Numbered from the stretch's first letter, positions 28,103 to 37,215 are shown. The stretch: 64,000 nt of DNA from Kluyvera cryocrescens NBRC 102467 (GCF_001571285.1 NZ_BCTM01000001.1:124001-188000), one strand, 5' to 3'. The notes: generated by a model not told the origin, from the letters alone. Numbers and translations are program-made.

Positions 28103-29086
28103 ATGGCAAAAGCAGTAAGAATCCGGGATATCGCCGCTGCCTGCGGCGTATCCCCCGGCGCAGTGTCTCGCGCCCTTAAGGGCCAGCCGGGGCTACGGGA
28201 AGAAACCCGTCTACGTATCATTGCCGCCGCCGAGCAGCAAGGATATGACTTCGGCCGTTTGCGCAGCGACAAAATTAAACGAGTGCTCTTCTTACTTCAT
28301 CGCCAGCATAATATCCGCCGCGCGATGCCATTCTACTCGCCGCTGTTCTTAGGCATCGAATCCTCATGCCGTGATCGGGGTATCGCACTGAGTTTTTTAT
28401 CCATAGGGCCCGGTGATGCCGTCGCCGACCAGGTGATGTTACATCAGCCAGATGCCCTGATCTGTGCCGGCTTCTTTGAACCCGAGCTGCTGGCGTTGCT
28501 GGAGCAGCTTAAGCTCCCCATGGTGCTGACTGACCTTTTGGCCCCCGCTTTGCCATGCGTTAACCCGGACAATTTGCAGGGCGGCTATCTGGCCACGCGC
28601 CATTTAATCGAACAGGGACGTTCACGTATTGCTTTTCTTGCCAGCACGCTTGCCCATTACAGCATTCATCAGCGCGAAAAAGGCTATCGGAAAGCGCTTT
28701 ATGAGGCCAAATTGCTTATGCCCCCGGAGTATGAGGCAATCGCCCTGCCTCAACTCGACACGGAGCATTCGCTACTGCAGGCGCTTAACGAATTATTCAC
28801 GCTGCCGGAGCCCCCGGATGCCATATTTGCTTATAACGATGCCACTGCTTTGCTGGTGCTTCAGTGCTGTGCCCAGCGAGGGCTTCGGGTTCCAGAGGAT
28901 GTTGCGGTTGTCGGTTTTGACGATATTGAGACCGCGGCCTGGTCACAGCCGCCGTTAACCACCGTGGCGGTGGACAAAGAGAGACTGGGATGCGAGGCGT
29001 TAAATCTGCTGCTGAGCAATGAGCCACCGTCGATGCGCTTGCTGCCGGTAGAGCTGGTGATTCGCGAGAGTTCGGCCTGTCGCTAA
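28103..29086 (+). CDS. LacI-family transcriptional regulator
   Basis: A 327-residue LacI/GalR regulator. The N-terminal helix-turn-helix is RIRDIAAACGVSPGAVSRALKG, then a hinge (RIIAAAEQQGYDFG) and a periplasmic-binding-protein-like core with AIFAYNDATALLVLQ and VAVVGFDDIETAAWSQPPLTTV. The ATG at 28103 has GAGA upstream and puts the helix-turn-helix at the usual distance from the start; the longer frame reads through the kinase gene in another phase. It probably represses the kinase operon. The effector is unknown. Confidence 0.9.
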   Translation: MAKAVRIRDIAAACGVSPGAVSRALKGQPGLREETRLRIIAAAEQQGYDFGRLRSDKIKRVLFLLHRQHNIRRAMPFYSPLFLGIESSCRDRGIALSFLSIGPGDAVADQVMLHQPDALICAGFFEPELLALLEQLKLPMVLTDLLAPALPCVNPDNLQGGYLATRHLIEQGRSRIAFLASTLAHYSIHQREKGYRKALYEAKLLMPPEYEAIALPQLDTEHSLLQALNELFTLPEPPDAIFAYNDATALLVLQCCAQRGLRVPEDVAVVGFDDIETAAWSQPPLTTVAVDKERLGCEALNLLLSNEPPSMRLLPVELVIRESSACR

Positions 29087-29286
29087 TGATCCTTTTTCCG
29101 GCACTTTAGGCCATTCATCAAGTGCCGGCGGTGGGTGATGCCGGCATTTTCTACAATATCGGTCTGCGGTTATGCCATTCACCGAGTTCAAAACCCATCG
29201 TTTATTTTTAAATTAATTAATGCTCGCTGAGCCTGTGCCCAACGGGATAATAATCATCGTCGTTATTATCTTCATCAGGGAATTTC

Positions 29287-29673
29287 ATGCACAAGCTACT
29301 TTTTGCGGCACTGGTTATATCCATGCTCACCGCCTGCAGCTCATCACCACCAGAAGAGCTGGTTAAAATAAACGCATTACACATTCCTGTGGTGCAGAAT
29401 ACAAAATCCCCTGCCGCGCCGGAAGAACTGGCTACGTTGCATCAGGAAAATAAGCAGATTATCGACAACCTGACGTTAGGTTTAAAAACCGACTATTTGT
29501 TAGACGTTAAAACGGCCGATATCTTTGACGATCATAGCCAGGTACATCAGGTTTATCTTTCGCTTTCACGGCTTGATCAAATAAGAATGATGAACAACTA
29601 TTACTTCAAAGAACAGAATTTCCATGGTCTCCAGCAGGTAAATACCTCACTCGCACCGCTGCTCCGTGGATAA
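29287..29673 (+). CDS. Small lipoprotein, unknown
   Basis: A 128-residue protein with a lipoprotein signal peptide: MHKLLFAALVISMLTAC, lipobox LTAC at 14-17, then Ser-Ser at +2/+3, which favours sorting to the outer membrane. The mature part is helical and polar, with no motif I recognise. CAGGG lies about 7 nt before the ATG. Its stop codon is adjacent to the terminator stem of the convergent OmpA-like gene. It belongs to a cluster of accessory envelope genes. Confidence 0.75.
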   Translation: MHKLLFAALVISMLTACSSSPPEELVKINALHIPVVQNTKSPAAPEELATLHQENKQIIDNLTLGLKTDYLLDVKTADIFDDHSQVHQVYLSLSRLDQIRMMNNYYFKEQNFHGLQQVNTSLAPLLRG

Positions 29674-29700
29674 CAAAAAACCCCGCATTACCATGCGGGG
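29673..29700 (-). terminator. Terminator of the OmpA-like barrel gene
   Basis: CCCCGCAT-TACC-ATGCGGGG is a perfect 8-bp stem. On the minus strand it is followed by TTTTTT, so it ends the gene at 29720-30301. It starts directly at the stop codon of the convergent lipoprotein gene. Confidence 0.9.
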
Positions 29701-29719
29701 GTTGCGATCAATGGCGGAG

Positions 29720-30301
29720 TTATTGCCCAAATCGATAGCTGATGCCGGCCATCACCGAACTGATATCGCTGCTGGCACCAATTTGATTTTCATTCCCTAC
29801 ATTGCTGACCCACTGATATTCCAGACGACCCGCCCAGTTGCGATTAAAGGCATATTCGGTACCGACCGCCAGCACCGGACGAATACCAGTATCGAAGTTG
29901 TTATGCCCTTTAATATCAGACTCTGCGCGGTAGCCCATCACTCCCGCACGGCCATATAAATCCCAATCACTATTCAGGCCGTAGCTGGCTTTCAAGGAGG
30001 CCTGAAGGCCCTGGCTTTTCATTTGCGAACCGGAGACACCATGATGCCCATTAACGCCCATGTTACCTAAATAATCGTAACCTCCTTCTACCGCCAGCCA
30101 GGTGTTAATTTGGTAACCGGCGAAAATACCGCCACCGACATTATCACTATCGAAGTCGACATCATGCGAAGAATTCGTGTCGTTATAATGTGACCAACCA
30201 AATTTTGAACCGGCATACCAGTTCCCGGCATCGGCTGCGGCAAATGCGCTTGTTGCCGTCAAGGCATTCGCGATAATGAGCGTAATCAGTGTCTTCTTCA
30301 T
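29720..30301 (-). CDS. OmpA-type outer-membrane barrel without the peptidoglycan-binding domain
   Basis: A 193-residue protein with a signal peptide (cleavage after TSAFA) and a single OmpA transmembrane domain: WYAGSKFGWSHYND, GGGIFAGYQINTWLAVEGGYDYLG, LYGRAGVMGYRAE, GRLEYQWVSNVG, ending SYRFGQ. Enteric OmpA continues with a Pro-rich hinge and an OmpA/MotB domain; here the protein stops after the eighth strand, with a good terminator beyond, so this looks like a natural short form and not a truncation. Role unknown; adhesion or porin-like activity is possible. Confidence 0.85.
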   Translation of the reverse strand: MKKTLITLIIANALTATSAFAAADAGNWYAGSKFGWSHYNDTNSSHDVDFDSDNVGGGIFAGYQINTWLAVEGGYDYLGNMGVNGHHGVSGSQMKSQGLQASLKASYGLNSDWDLYGRAGVMGYRAESDIKGHNNFDTGIRPVLAVGTEYAFNRNWAGRLEYQWVSNVGNENQIGASSDISSVMAGISYRFGQ

Positions 30302-30425
30302 AATAGTCCTATTGTCAAGCCGTGCTCTGTACGTGAAAATGATACAAATAAAGTGGCTTTACAATAAGATAGAAAAGCGTAACTGATAATCGCTTTATTA
30401 TTTAATTCTGGACAAGCGCCGAGCG

Positions 30426-31055
30426 CTAAAAACGCTCGGGAAGTTTATTTAAATTAACCAGATAGCCGCCGCGCTTAAATTCAATATAATTACCATTTTT
30501 TAACGCTGACAGTACATTTAATACGCTACTGCGTGATAAATGGGTACGTTCCTGAATATAGTCAAGGATTGAGATGCGCATTCGGGTCTCTTCCGGTAGC
30601 TGGCTCATTTCCTGTAGATGATCGCGAATCACCGAATAGGTTTTTTGTTGCACCAATAAGGCATCACGATAGAAAAGATAGGCCGTATGGTAGGACAGTA
30701 ATGCGACAGCATCTTCCCACACACCGTGCTGACGAAAAATATCCATCGCCGTTTTGGCATCAACGCGCAGGATGGTCGACTCCGTCTCCGCACGTAGCAT
30801 ATGCCCTCGCACCGGCTGGATCATTTCGGCAATACCAAACAAATGCGGGTCATAAACCGTCACAATCAGCAGACCATCCGAGGCGCGGAGGATAGAAAGT
30901 TCCCCCTCTAAAAAGAGATACAGCTGCGGCTGGTTTTTATGCGTCCACGTCATACGCTTGCGCGGTATGACTTTGACTCTCTCGGCAATCGGCTCAAGCA
31001 GCGCCGTTAAACGCTGGATACTCTGCTCTGGTCGGATGGGGGGTGAAATATGCAT
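30426..31055 (-). CDS. IprA/YaiV-like cyclic-nucleotide-binding-fold regulator
   Basis: A 209-residue protein with a CRP-like beta-roll (about residues 25-110; LYLFLEGELSILRASDGLLIVT) and a C-terminal winged helix (ISILDYIQERTHLSRSSVLNVLSALKNGNYIEF). No cAMP-binding RS motif and no FNR cysteine cluster is seen. It resembles the E. coli/Salmonella YaiV (IprA) group, linked to peroxide resistance. It may act on the adjacent envelope genes, but no site was identified. Monocistronic. Confidence 0.75.
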   Translation of the reverse strand: MHISPPIRPEQSIQRLTALLEPIAERVKVIPRKRMTWTHKNQPQLYLFLEGELSILRASDGLLIVTVYDPHLFGIAEMIQPVRGHMLRAETESTILRVDAKTAMDIFRQHGVWEDAVALLSYHTAYLFYRDALLVQQKTYSVIRDHLQEMSQLPEETRMRISILDYIQERTHLSRSSVLNVLSALKNGNYIEFKRGGYLVNLNKLPERF

Positions 31056-31571
31056 AACTGCACCTGGTCATTAGCAATCAACACAATTATAGAGGGCAAC
31101 GTGGCCTGCGCAAAAAATACGCAAACCAGTATTTACGCATACCATCCAAACTTAAAAAATCGCAATCTCGTTTAAAAATAAACAAAATATCGACACGGAC
31201 GTGCTGATTTGCAGCCCCCATTTAGCCTACCTGTGGACGAGTGGGACAAGGGGAACGAAGAAGCATGCGCATGAACGGGGCCGGGGGGTCGAGATAACAT
31301 TGTTCGCAAAACAGCCGCAGCGTCATCTTTTCTTCTCAGACAGGCGAATGATTACGCTGGCGCAACACGACTTAGCTCACAAAATGAATGACATAGTTGC
31401 AAAGCGCTATCGGCTCTGGTTGGCTAAGTGATAGTTTGTCGAAAGAAAGGAAGTTCAACGGAAACCGAACTGTTCTAAAATAAGCCAAAGATAAATGACA
31501 CTCCGGTTGGCATGCTGAAAAATAAGAATACAATTTAAATTTTTATGATTCAGGGGGATAGGTGATTTGAT
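31056..31571. other. Gene-poor stretch before serU
   Basis: No convincing gene in 516 bp. A 76-codon frame at 31201-31431 has no ribosome-binding site, no family resemblance and crosses the G-rich tract GGGGCCGGGGGG near 31278-31289. The last 130 bp are AT-rich. This may be scar DNA from an earlier insertion near the tRNA gene, but I see no copy of the tRNA end in it. Confidence 0.4.
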
Positions 31572-31661
31572 TGGCGGAGAGAGGGGGATTTGAACCCCCG
31601 GTAGAGTTGCCCCTACTCTAGTTTTCGAGACTAGTCCGTTCAGCCGCTCCGGCATCTCTCC
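31572..31661 (-). tRNA. serU: tRNA-Ser (anticodon CGA)
   Basis: On the minus strand GGAGAGATGCCGGAGCGG begins a 90-nt class II tRNA with a long variable arm, anticodon loop CTCGAAAA (anticodon CGA, reading UCG), T-loop GGTTCAAATCC and an encoded 3' CCA. This is serU as in E. coli, and mtfA follows divergently as it does there. Confidence 0.96.
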
Positions 31662-31754
31662 GTTTTGATGGTTGCCATCATGCCAGGTTATTTGGCATTT
31701 TAACAGACCCAGTCTCTTCAATTGCGTTCAAGTGACGAGTTTGCGAGCAAAATG

Positions 31755-32549
31755 ATGATTAAATGGCCCTGGAAAGCAAGCGATACCGCCGATAAAACAG
31801 ATTTGCCCTGGGAACAAGCCCTGGCAATACCGCTGTTAGCCACGTTGTCCCACGACGAACAGGCTAAGCTGGTTCAGCTTGCTGAACGTTTTTTACAACA
31901 TAAGCGGTTGGTATTCTTGCAGGGATTGGTCGCAGAACCCGTCACCGAAGCGCGCATTGCGCTGCTCTTTTGCCTGCCCGTATTGGAGCTCGGTCTCGAA
32001 TGGCTTGACGGATTCCATGAAATATTGATCTACCCTGCTCCTTTTGTCGTCGACGATGAGTGGGAAGACGATATTGGTCTCGTTCACAATCAGCGCGTGG
32101 TACAGTCCGGACAAAGCTGGCAGCAGGGCCCTATCGTACTGAACTGGCTGGATATTCAGGACTCATTCGATGCATCCGGCTTTAACCTGATCGTCCACGA
32201 AGTGGCGCATAAACTGGATACCCGCAACGGCGATCGTGCCAGCGGCGTGCCGTTTATTCCGCTACGCGACGTCGCAGGATGGGAGCACGACCTGCACGCT
32301 GCGATGAACAATATTCAGGATGAGATTGATTTAGTTGGCGAAAATGCGGCCAGCATCGATGCGTATGCCGCAACCGATCCGGCAGAATGTTTTGCGGTGC
32401 TCTCTGAGTATTTTTTCAGCGCCCCCGAACTATTCGCTCCGCGCTTCCCGGCTCTTTGGCAACGTTTCTGCGGCTTCTATCGCCAGGATCCACTCCAGAG
32501 GTTGCGTGATAATAGCCAACAGGATGAAAATTCATCGACAGTACACTAA
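31755..32549 (+). CDS. mtfA: Mlc titration factor A / zinc aminopeptidase MtfA
   Basis: A 264-residue MtfA. It binds the glucose repressor Mlc, so raising ptsG expression, and has peptidase activity. The zinc motif HEVAHKLD is at about residues 148-155, with a downstream Glu in [22 protein letters not shown] at the N-terminus fixes the start at 31755. An ATG directly before it (31752) and an upstream frame are not supported by the E. coli protein. It lies between serU and a tRNA-Asn gene, as in E. coli. Confidence 0.95.
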   Translation: MIKWPWKASDTADKTDLPWEQALAIPLLATLSHDEQAKLVQLAERFLQHKRLVFLQGLVAEPVTEARIALLFCLPVLELGLEWLDGFHEILIYPAPFVVDDEWEDDIGLVHNQRVVQSGQSWQQGPIVLNWLDIQDSFDASGFNLIVHEVAHKLDTRNGDRASGVPFIPLRDVAGWEHDLHAAMNNIQDEIDLVGENAASIDAYAATDPAECFAVLSEYFFSAPELFAPRFPALWQRFCGFYRQDPLQRLRDNSQQDENSSTVH

Positions 32550-32602
32550 AATAACATCCTGAGTTAAATTCAGCCAATTGAATCAGCAAGTTAATTTTAG
32601 TG

Positions 32603-32631
32603 TTGACACAAATATCGAGGAACAGTAGTAT
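32603..32631 (+). promoter_or_regulatory. tRNA-Asn promoter (copy 1)
   Basis: TTGACA (32603-32608), 17-bp spacer, TAGTAT (32626-32631), followed by a GC-rich discriminator GCGCC, the pattern of growth-rate and ppGpp controlled stable-RNA promoters. Confidence 0.85.
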
Positions 32632-32649
32632 GCGCCTCGTTCACACGAT

Positions 32650-32725
32650 TCCTCTGTAGTTCAGTCGGTAGAACGGCGGACTGTTAATCCGTATGTCACT
32701 GGTTCGAGTCCAGTCAGAGGAGCCA
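32650..32725 (+). tRNA. asnT: tRNA-Asn (anticodon GTT), copy 1
   Basis: A 76-nt cloverleaf, TCCTCTGTAGTTCAGTCGGT at the 5' end, anticodon loop CTGTTAATC (GTT), T-loop GGTTCGAGTCC, encoded CCA. It is identical to the three other copies in this window. The position after mtfA matches E. coli asnT. Confidence 0.97.
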
Positions 32726-32732
32726 AATTTGA

Positions 32733-32765
32733 AAAGCCTGCTTTTAAGCAGGCTTTTTGCTTTTT
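32733..32765 (+). terminator. tRNA-Asn terminator (copy 1)
   Basis: AAAGCCTGCTT-TT-AAGCAGGCTTTTTGCTTTTT, a 10-bp stem with a T run. The same hairpin follows all four tRNA-Asn genes. It also precedes the end of the convergent MocR gene. Confidence 0.9.
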
Positions 32766-34140
32766 ATCTTCCGTACTGCTCAAACTCAATCACTTCACGC
32801 ACCGTTAATAGCGCATCCCTCAACGCAGTCATCGAAACCGACCCCAGCGCAATGCGTATCGCCTGTGGCACAGTAGCCGAAACGCAAAATGGTTCTGCCG
32901 TTGAGACCGAAATCTGCTTCGCCATTAACATGCTCGCCACCCGGTCGGCCCGGGATTCATCGGCCAGCGGCAGCCAAACAAAGTAGGACTCAGGATGCCC
33001 GATATACGGTAGCCCGCGCAGGCATTCGCGCGCCAAAGCCTGGCGCAGATGCGCATCTTGTCGTTTCAGCTTTTCAAAGCGCGAAATTGTACCGTCTGTA
33101 ATCCAACCGCATACCAGCGCGCTGACCAATGAAGGGGTATTCCAGGTTGTCACCCTGATGGCCCTCTCAACGGCCGCTCTCAGCGCATCAGGACACACCA
33201 CTACGCCAACTCGTAGCCCGGTTGCCACATTTTTTGAAAAGCCCGTGATATAGACCGTCCTTTCCGGCGCAGATTCCGCCAGCGGAGGTGGCGACGGGCG
33301 AACCAGATAGGCATAAGCCGCATCTTCAATAATCAACAGGTCGTGCTGGCGGGCAATAGCAACCAACCGCTGACGCTGCGCGGAGCTTAACACCCAGCCT
33401 AACGGATTATGCAACGTCGGCATGCTGTATACCGCGCGCACATCACGCTGCGCACAAAGCGTGGCAAAAGCATCCAGGTCGGGGCCGTCCTGTCGACAGG
33501 GAATAGCAATGAGCTCAAGGCGATACATTTCTGCCAACGCTTTAAAGCCCGAATAGGTTAGCGCATCGACGGCGACGACATCCCCCGGCCTGAGTAGCCC
33601 CATCACCGTCACCGCCAGGCCATGCTGCGCGCCGTTCACGAGCAGCACATCTTCGGCTCTGGGCGAAAGCCCCGCACCGGACAGATACTCCGCCATAATT
33701 TCGCGCTCGCTAAACCTTCCGGCGTGAGGCTGATAACGCAGATGTGATTCAATATCCCCCACGGCGGAAAGCGTTCGTAGCGCTTCGCGCAGTGCATCCC
33801 CCTGCCCGGCAAGCGTCGGATAATTAAAATTAAGATCGCAAACGTCGGCAGCGACCGCCTGCTGATCCACCCCGTGTCCGGCGGGCAGCGCGGTTTCTCT
33901 GACAAATGTCCCACGCCCGGTTTCACCGCTCACAAGCCCCATCGCCTCCAGCTCCGCATAGACGCGGGTCGCCGTCGCCAGAGAGAGATGCTCATCCGCC
34001 GCTAAACGCCGATGCGTAGGCAATCGATGTCCAGCCGGAAGCCCCCCGCTTCGAATGGCGCGGGCAAAACTATCGACGATTGTTTTATAACGAGTCTTCA
34101 CCACATGTATCCATGACAATTTTTTGATTGTACTAGTCAT
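32764..34140 (-). CDS. MocR/PdxR-type regulator (GntR helix-turn-helix + aminotransferase fold)
   Basis: A 458-residue fusion: N-terminal winged helix of GntR type (about residues 12-80; AIRSGGLPAGHRLPTHRRLA, TATRVYAELEAMGLVSGETG) and a fold-type I aminotransferase domain (about 110-450) with the PLP lysine in GFSKNVATGLRVG, the Asp of IIEDAAYAYL and an Asn in PTLHNPLGW. MocR proteins bind PLP aldimines as effectors. It is divergent from an EamA transporter gene 45 bp away, which it probably controls. No strong ribosome-binding site; the ATG at 34140 is the best placed. Confidence 0.88.
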   Translation of the reverse strand: MTSTIKKLSWIHVVKTRYKTIVDSFARAIRSGGLPAGHRLPTHRRLAADEHLSLATATRVYAELEAMGLVSGETGRGTFVRETALPAGHGVDQQAVAADVCDLNFNYPTLAGQGDALREALRTLSAVGDIESHLRYQPHAGRFSEREIMAEYLSGAGLSPRAEDVLLVNGAQHGLAVTVMGLLRPGDVVAVDALTYSGFKALAEMYRLELIAIPCRQDGPDLDAFATLCAQRDVRAVYSMPTLHNPLGWVLSSAQRQRLVAIARQHDLLIIEDAAYAYLVRPSPPPLAESAPERTVYITGFSKNVATGLRVGVVVCPDALRAAVERAIRVTTWNTPSLVSALVCGWITDGTISRFEKLKRQDAHLRQALARECLRGLPYIGHPESYFVWLPLADESRADRVASMLMAKQISVSTAEPFCVSATVPQAIRIALGSVSMTALRDALLTVREVIEFEQYGR

Positions 34141-34185
34141 CTCAACTTAGCATCGCTTGAATAATGGCTCAACGATGAGGTTAAC

Positions 34186-35082
34186 GTGGTGAATTCAGCA
34201 GTAGATAAGACAGGCTCCGCCGCCTACCGTGGATGGTTCAACGGCCTGCTGGGCGTGGTGATTTTTAGCGGTTCCCTGCCGGCTACCCGCCTTGCGGTGT
34301 TGGAGATGAGCCCTTTTTTCCTCACCTTTCTGCGCGCCGCGATTGCCGGTATTCTGGCCCTCTTGCTGCTGGCCAGTTTTCGCCAACCGCGTCCTCACCC
34401 CGCGCAGTACCGTTCGTTAATCGTGGTATCGCTGGGTGTGGTTATCGGTTTTCCGCTGCTGACCGCCATGGCCTTACAGCACGTCACCTCGGCTCACTCG
34501 ATTGTGTTCCTTGGCCTGCTGCCGCTTTCGACGGCAATTTTTGGCGTTCTCCGACACGGCGAGCGTCCGCGGCCTGCGTTCTGGGTATTTTCCGTACTCG
34601 GTAGTCTTCTGGTCGCGGGCTTTGCCCTGACGCAGAATGCCTCCGCCTCGCTGATGGGTGATTTACTGATGCTTGCCGCCGTCATACTCTGCGGCTTAGG
34701 TTATGCCGAAGGGGCCAGCCTAACGCGCACGCTTGGCGGTTGGCAGGTGATCAGTTGGGCGCTGATACTTTCACTTCCCCTGATGCTGGTCGCCGCTTTC
34801 GTCGCGCGGCCGCCAACCTTAAGCACCCTCTCCACTTCGGCCTGGCTGGCGGTAGGTTACGTTTCGCTGTTCAGTATGCTGATTGGCTTTATTTTTTGGT
34901 ATAAGGGGCTTGCCGCCGGCGGCATTGCGGCCGTCGGTCAACTGCAACTGCTACAGCCATTTTTCGGTTTAGCGCTATCCGCTACGCTGCTGCACGAAAG
35001 CGTGAGCCCGATGATGCTGGTGGTCACTTTAGGCGTAATTCTTTGCGTCGCGGGATCGCGAAAATTCAGCCGCAGGGCATAA
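34186..35082 (+). CDS. EamA-family DMT transporter
   Basis: A 298-residue protein with ten predicted helices in two EamA repeats, e.g. GLLGVVIFSGSLPATRLAVL at the start and LQLLQPFFGLALSATLLHE in the last repeat. Probably an amino acid or amine exporter; pairing with a divergent MocR regulator is common for such transporters and suggests a PLP-reactive amino compound as inducer. Start at the first of two GTG codons (34186), with GAGG 5 nt upstream. Confidence 0.87.
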   Translation: MVNSAVDKTGSAAYRGWFNGLLGVVIFSGSLPATRLAVLEMSPFFLTFLRAAIAGILALLLLASFRQPRPHPAQYRSLIVVSLGVVIGFPLLTAMALQHVTSAHSIVFLGLLPLSTAIFGVLRHGERPRPAFWVFSVLGSLLVAGFALTQNASASLMGDLLMLAAVILCGLGYAEGASLTRTLGGWQVISWALILSLPLMLVAAFVARPPTLSTLSTSAWLAVGYVSLFSMLIGFIFWYKGLAAGGIAAVGQLQLLQPFFGLALSATLLHESVSPMMLVVTLGVILCVAGSRKFSRRA

Positions 35083-35103
35083 TGGTTTGGCTTTTCATGT
35101 GCA

Positions 35104-35130
35104 GAACCCAGCGCTCGTGGTGCTGGGTTC
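35104..35130. terminator. Hairpin between EamA gene and cbl
   Basis: GAACCCAGC-N9-GCTGGGTTC is a perfect 9-bp stem between two convergent genes. No T run follows on either strand, so intrinsic termination is uncertain. Confidence 0.4.
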
Positions 35131-35174
35131 ATTGACGTACATCGTTGGTCGCCACTGAAACGCGGCGGCGCGAA

Positions 35175-36125
35175 CTAAATCTGGTAATCCAACACGTTCT
35201 CTTCCAGTTCCATCGCCTGGCGTTTAATCTCCTCCAGAGAAAGCCCGGCGTTACACAGTTCAATAAAGCGCCATACGTAATTTCGCTGGAGCTGCCCGCG
35301 CTTTAACCCCAGCCAGACGGTATTTGCGTCAAACAGGTGATGGGTATCCAGCCGCACGAGGCTTCCGGACTCCTGCGCATCGCTTGATTGCTCTGCCACC
35401 AGACCAATTCCTAACCCCAGCTCAACGTAGGTTTTGATAACATCAGAATCCTGTGCGCTCAGCACAATATCTGGCGTTAACCCCTTACGGTTAAAGGCTT
35501 CATCAATACGTGAACGGCCGGTTATCCCCTGACGATAGGTGATAAGCGGCCAGCGAGCGATGGCCTCAAGCGTGAGCGGCGTGGTCTGCGTGAGGGGATG
35601 ATCTTTGGGTACCAGCAGGCTGTGGTGCCAGCGGAACCATGGGAAAGCCACCAGCGTGGCGTCGTTACTTAGACGCTCACTGGCGATCCCGATATCTGCG
35701 CCCCCGCTGTGTAGCAGCGCATCAATCTCCTGCGGCGTCCCCTGAATCAGCTCCAGGCGGACATCCTCAAATATCTCGCGGAACGCCTTAATCACCGGCG
35801 GCAGGCTATAGCGCGCCTGAGTGTGCGTGGTGGCGATGGTCAGTACGCCCGACGCATCATTGGTAAACAGATCGGCCAGACGGCGCACGTTGCTGGCCTC
35901 ATTGAGAATACGCTCGGCAATGACCAGCAGCGCTTTACCCGGTTCGGTCATCCCTAATAAGCGCTTTCCGCGTCGAATGAAGATCTCAATCCCCAGCTCT
36001 TCTTCGAGTTCACGGATATGCCGGCTCACGCCGGACTGCGATGTGTAAAGCATATTGGCTACTTCGGTCAGGTTGTAATCCTGCCGCACCGCTTCACGAA
36101 TTATTTTCAGTTGCTGGAAGTTCAC
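35175..36125 (-). CDS. cbl: LysR-type regulator Cbl
   Basis: A 316-residue CysB-like LysR regulator, matching E. coli Cbl in length and sequence (NFQQLKIIREAVRQDYNLTE; TSQSGVSRHIRELEEELG). Cbl activates sulfate-starvation genes such as ssu and tau, with adenosine 5'-phosphosulfate as anti-inducer. Start is GTG at 36125 behind GGAGGGAA. It lies about 100 bp downstream of nac in the same direction, and Nac is known to activate cbl. Of note, an island with sulfatase genes lies 6 kb away. Confidence 0.95.
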   Translation of the reverse strand: MNFQQLKIIREAVRQDYNLTEVANMLYTSQSGVSRHIRELEEELGIEIFIRRGKRLLGMTEPGKALLVIAERILNEASNVRRLADLFTNDASGVLTIATTHTQARYSLPPVIKAFREIFEDVRLELIQGTPQEIDALLHSGGADIGIASERLSNDATLVAFPWFRWHHSLLVPKDHPLTQTTPLTLEAIARWPLITYRQGITGRSRIDEAFNRKGLTPDIVLSAQDSDVIKTYVELGLGIGLVAEQSSDAQESGSLVRLDTHHLFDANTVWLGLKRGQLQRNYVWRFIELCNAGLSLEEIKRQAMELEENVLDYQI

Positions 36126-36227
36126 GCTTCCCTCCGGGTCAATCAGACATTGCACTATTGTTAAAGTCTGTTGCCTTCGCGAACAAATAATAAAAACCAG
36201 CAACTTATATCTGAATGGAATATAAGC

Positions 36228-37145
36228 TTAGCTAACCAACAGTAATTCCCGGTTATCAAGCATTGGCCGGCTCACCAGCGACATCAGGATTTCCTTTACC
36301 GCCTGCGCCTGTGGCGTCAGCTTGCCGTGCGCTGAAACGTTGAGTGACAGTGGCAAACTCATTGACGGCGTCGTGATTCGCGCCATCCAGCCGTTGGCGG
36401 CATGACACAAAGAGCGTGCTGCCGATTCTGGCAGAACCGTCACGCCCATACCGCTGGCAATGGCGGCGGTTAAAGTCGAGATCGACTCAATTTCACCGAT
36501 AATTTTCGCCGTCAGGCGACGCAGTGAAAAAGCTTCATCCACACGAGCGCGCACGGCGCTGTAGTCGCGCGGTAAAAAGAGGTTCATTTCGGCCACCGCG
36601 GTAAGGTCAACGCTCTGCCCCGGACAATTGCTGGTGCCCACCAGATAGAGATCTTCTTTCAGCAGCGGTTGGCTGACAATGCCGGACTGCGGCGCACGGT
36701 CATACAACACCGCCATATCCAACTGGTTATTGAGCAGTTTATCGTTCAGCACGGTGCCGCTATTTTCGTGCAGATAGACCAGCACGTCCGGCAGTTCGTT
36801 ACGGACGGCCTGTAGCAGCGGCATAGTAATCGAAGAGGCCGCCGTCCCCGGCGCAAGGCCGATAGACACGCTACCGCTCAGCGTTTGCCCAACGTTGTTC
36901 ACCGCCAGCTGCGCCTGTTCACACTGACGCAAAATCGTACGCGCGTGGGTATACAGCACCTTACCCGCTTCCGTCGGCGTGACCCCACGCTTGGTACGGA
37001 TCAACAGCTGCTGATCGAGTTCCCCTTCCAGAGTCGCCACCTGCTGGCTCAGCGCAGGCTGCGCGATATGCAATACTTCTGCGGCTTGGGTCAGGCTGCC
37101 GATATCGACGATTTTCACAAAGTATTTCAGGCGTCTGAAGTTCAT
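36228..37145 (-). CDS. nac: Nitrogen assimilation control protein Nac
   Basis: A 305-residue LysR regulator matching Nac (NFRRLKYFVKIVDIGSLTQA at the N-terminus; IAQPALSQQVATLE recognition helix). Nac couples the sigma-54/NtrC nitrogen-starvation response to sigma-70 genes: it activates hut, put and ure type operons and represses gdhA. GGAGG precedes the ATG. A sigma-54 promoter and an NtrC enhancer are visible upstream. Confidence 0.95.
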   Translation of the reverse strand: MNFRRLKYFVKIVDIGSLTQAAEVLHIAQPALSQQVATLEGELDQQLLIRTKRGVTPTEAGKVLYTHARTILRQCEQAQLAVNNVGQTLSGSVSIGLAPGTAASSITMPLLQAVRNELPDVLVYLHENSGTVLNDKLLNNQLDMAVLYDRAPQSGIVSQPLLKEDLYLVGTSNCPGQSVDLTAVAEMNLFLPRDYSAVRARVDEAFSLRRLTAKIIGEIESISTLTAAIASGMGVTVLPESAARSLCHAANGWMARITTPSMSLPLSLNVSAHGKLTPQAQAVKEILMSLVSRPMLDNRELLLVS

Positions 37146-37199
37146 TTTTGCCTCCGATTGGGATTCTTCGCCACGCTGGCGTTAAGTAATCGGAGGAGT

Positions 37200-37215
37200 T
37201 GCAAGATGCTTGCCA
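37200..37215 (-). promoter_or_regulatory. Sigma-54 promoter of nac
   Basis: On the minus strand TGGCAAGCATCTTGCA has the GG and GC pair exactly 10 nt apart and the TGGCA/TTGCA halves of the -24/-12 consensus. It lies about 55-70 bp before the nac ATG. Confidence 0.85.

Noticed and set aside
31201..31431. 76-codon ORF before serU
   Set aside because: No ribosome-binding site, odd composition crossing a G-rich tract, no family resemblance.
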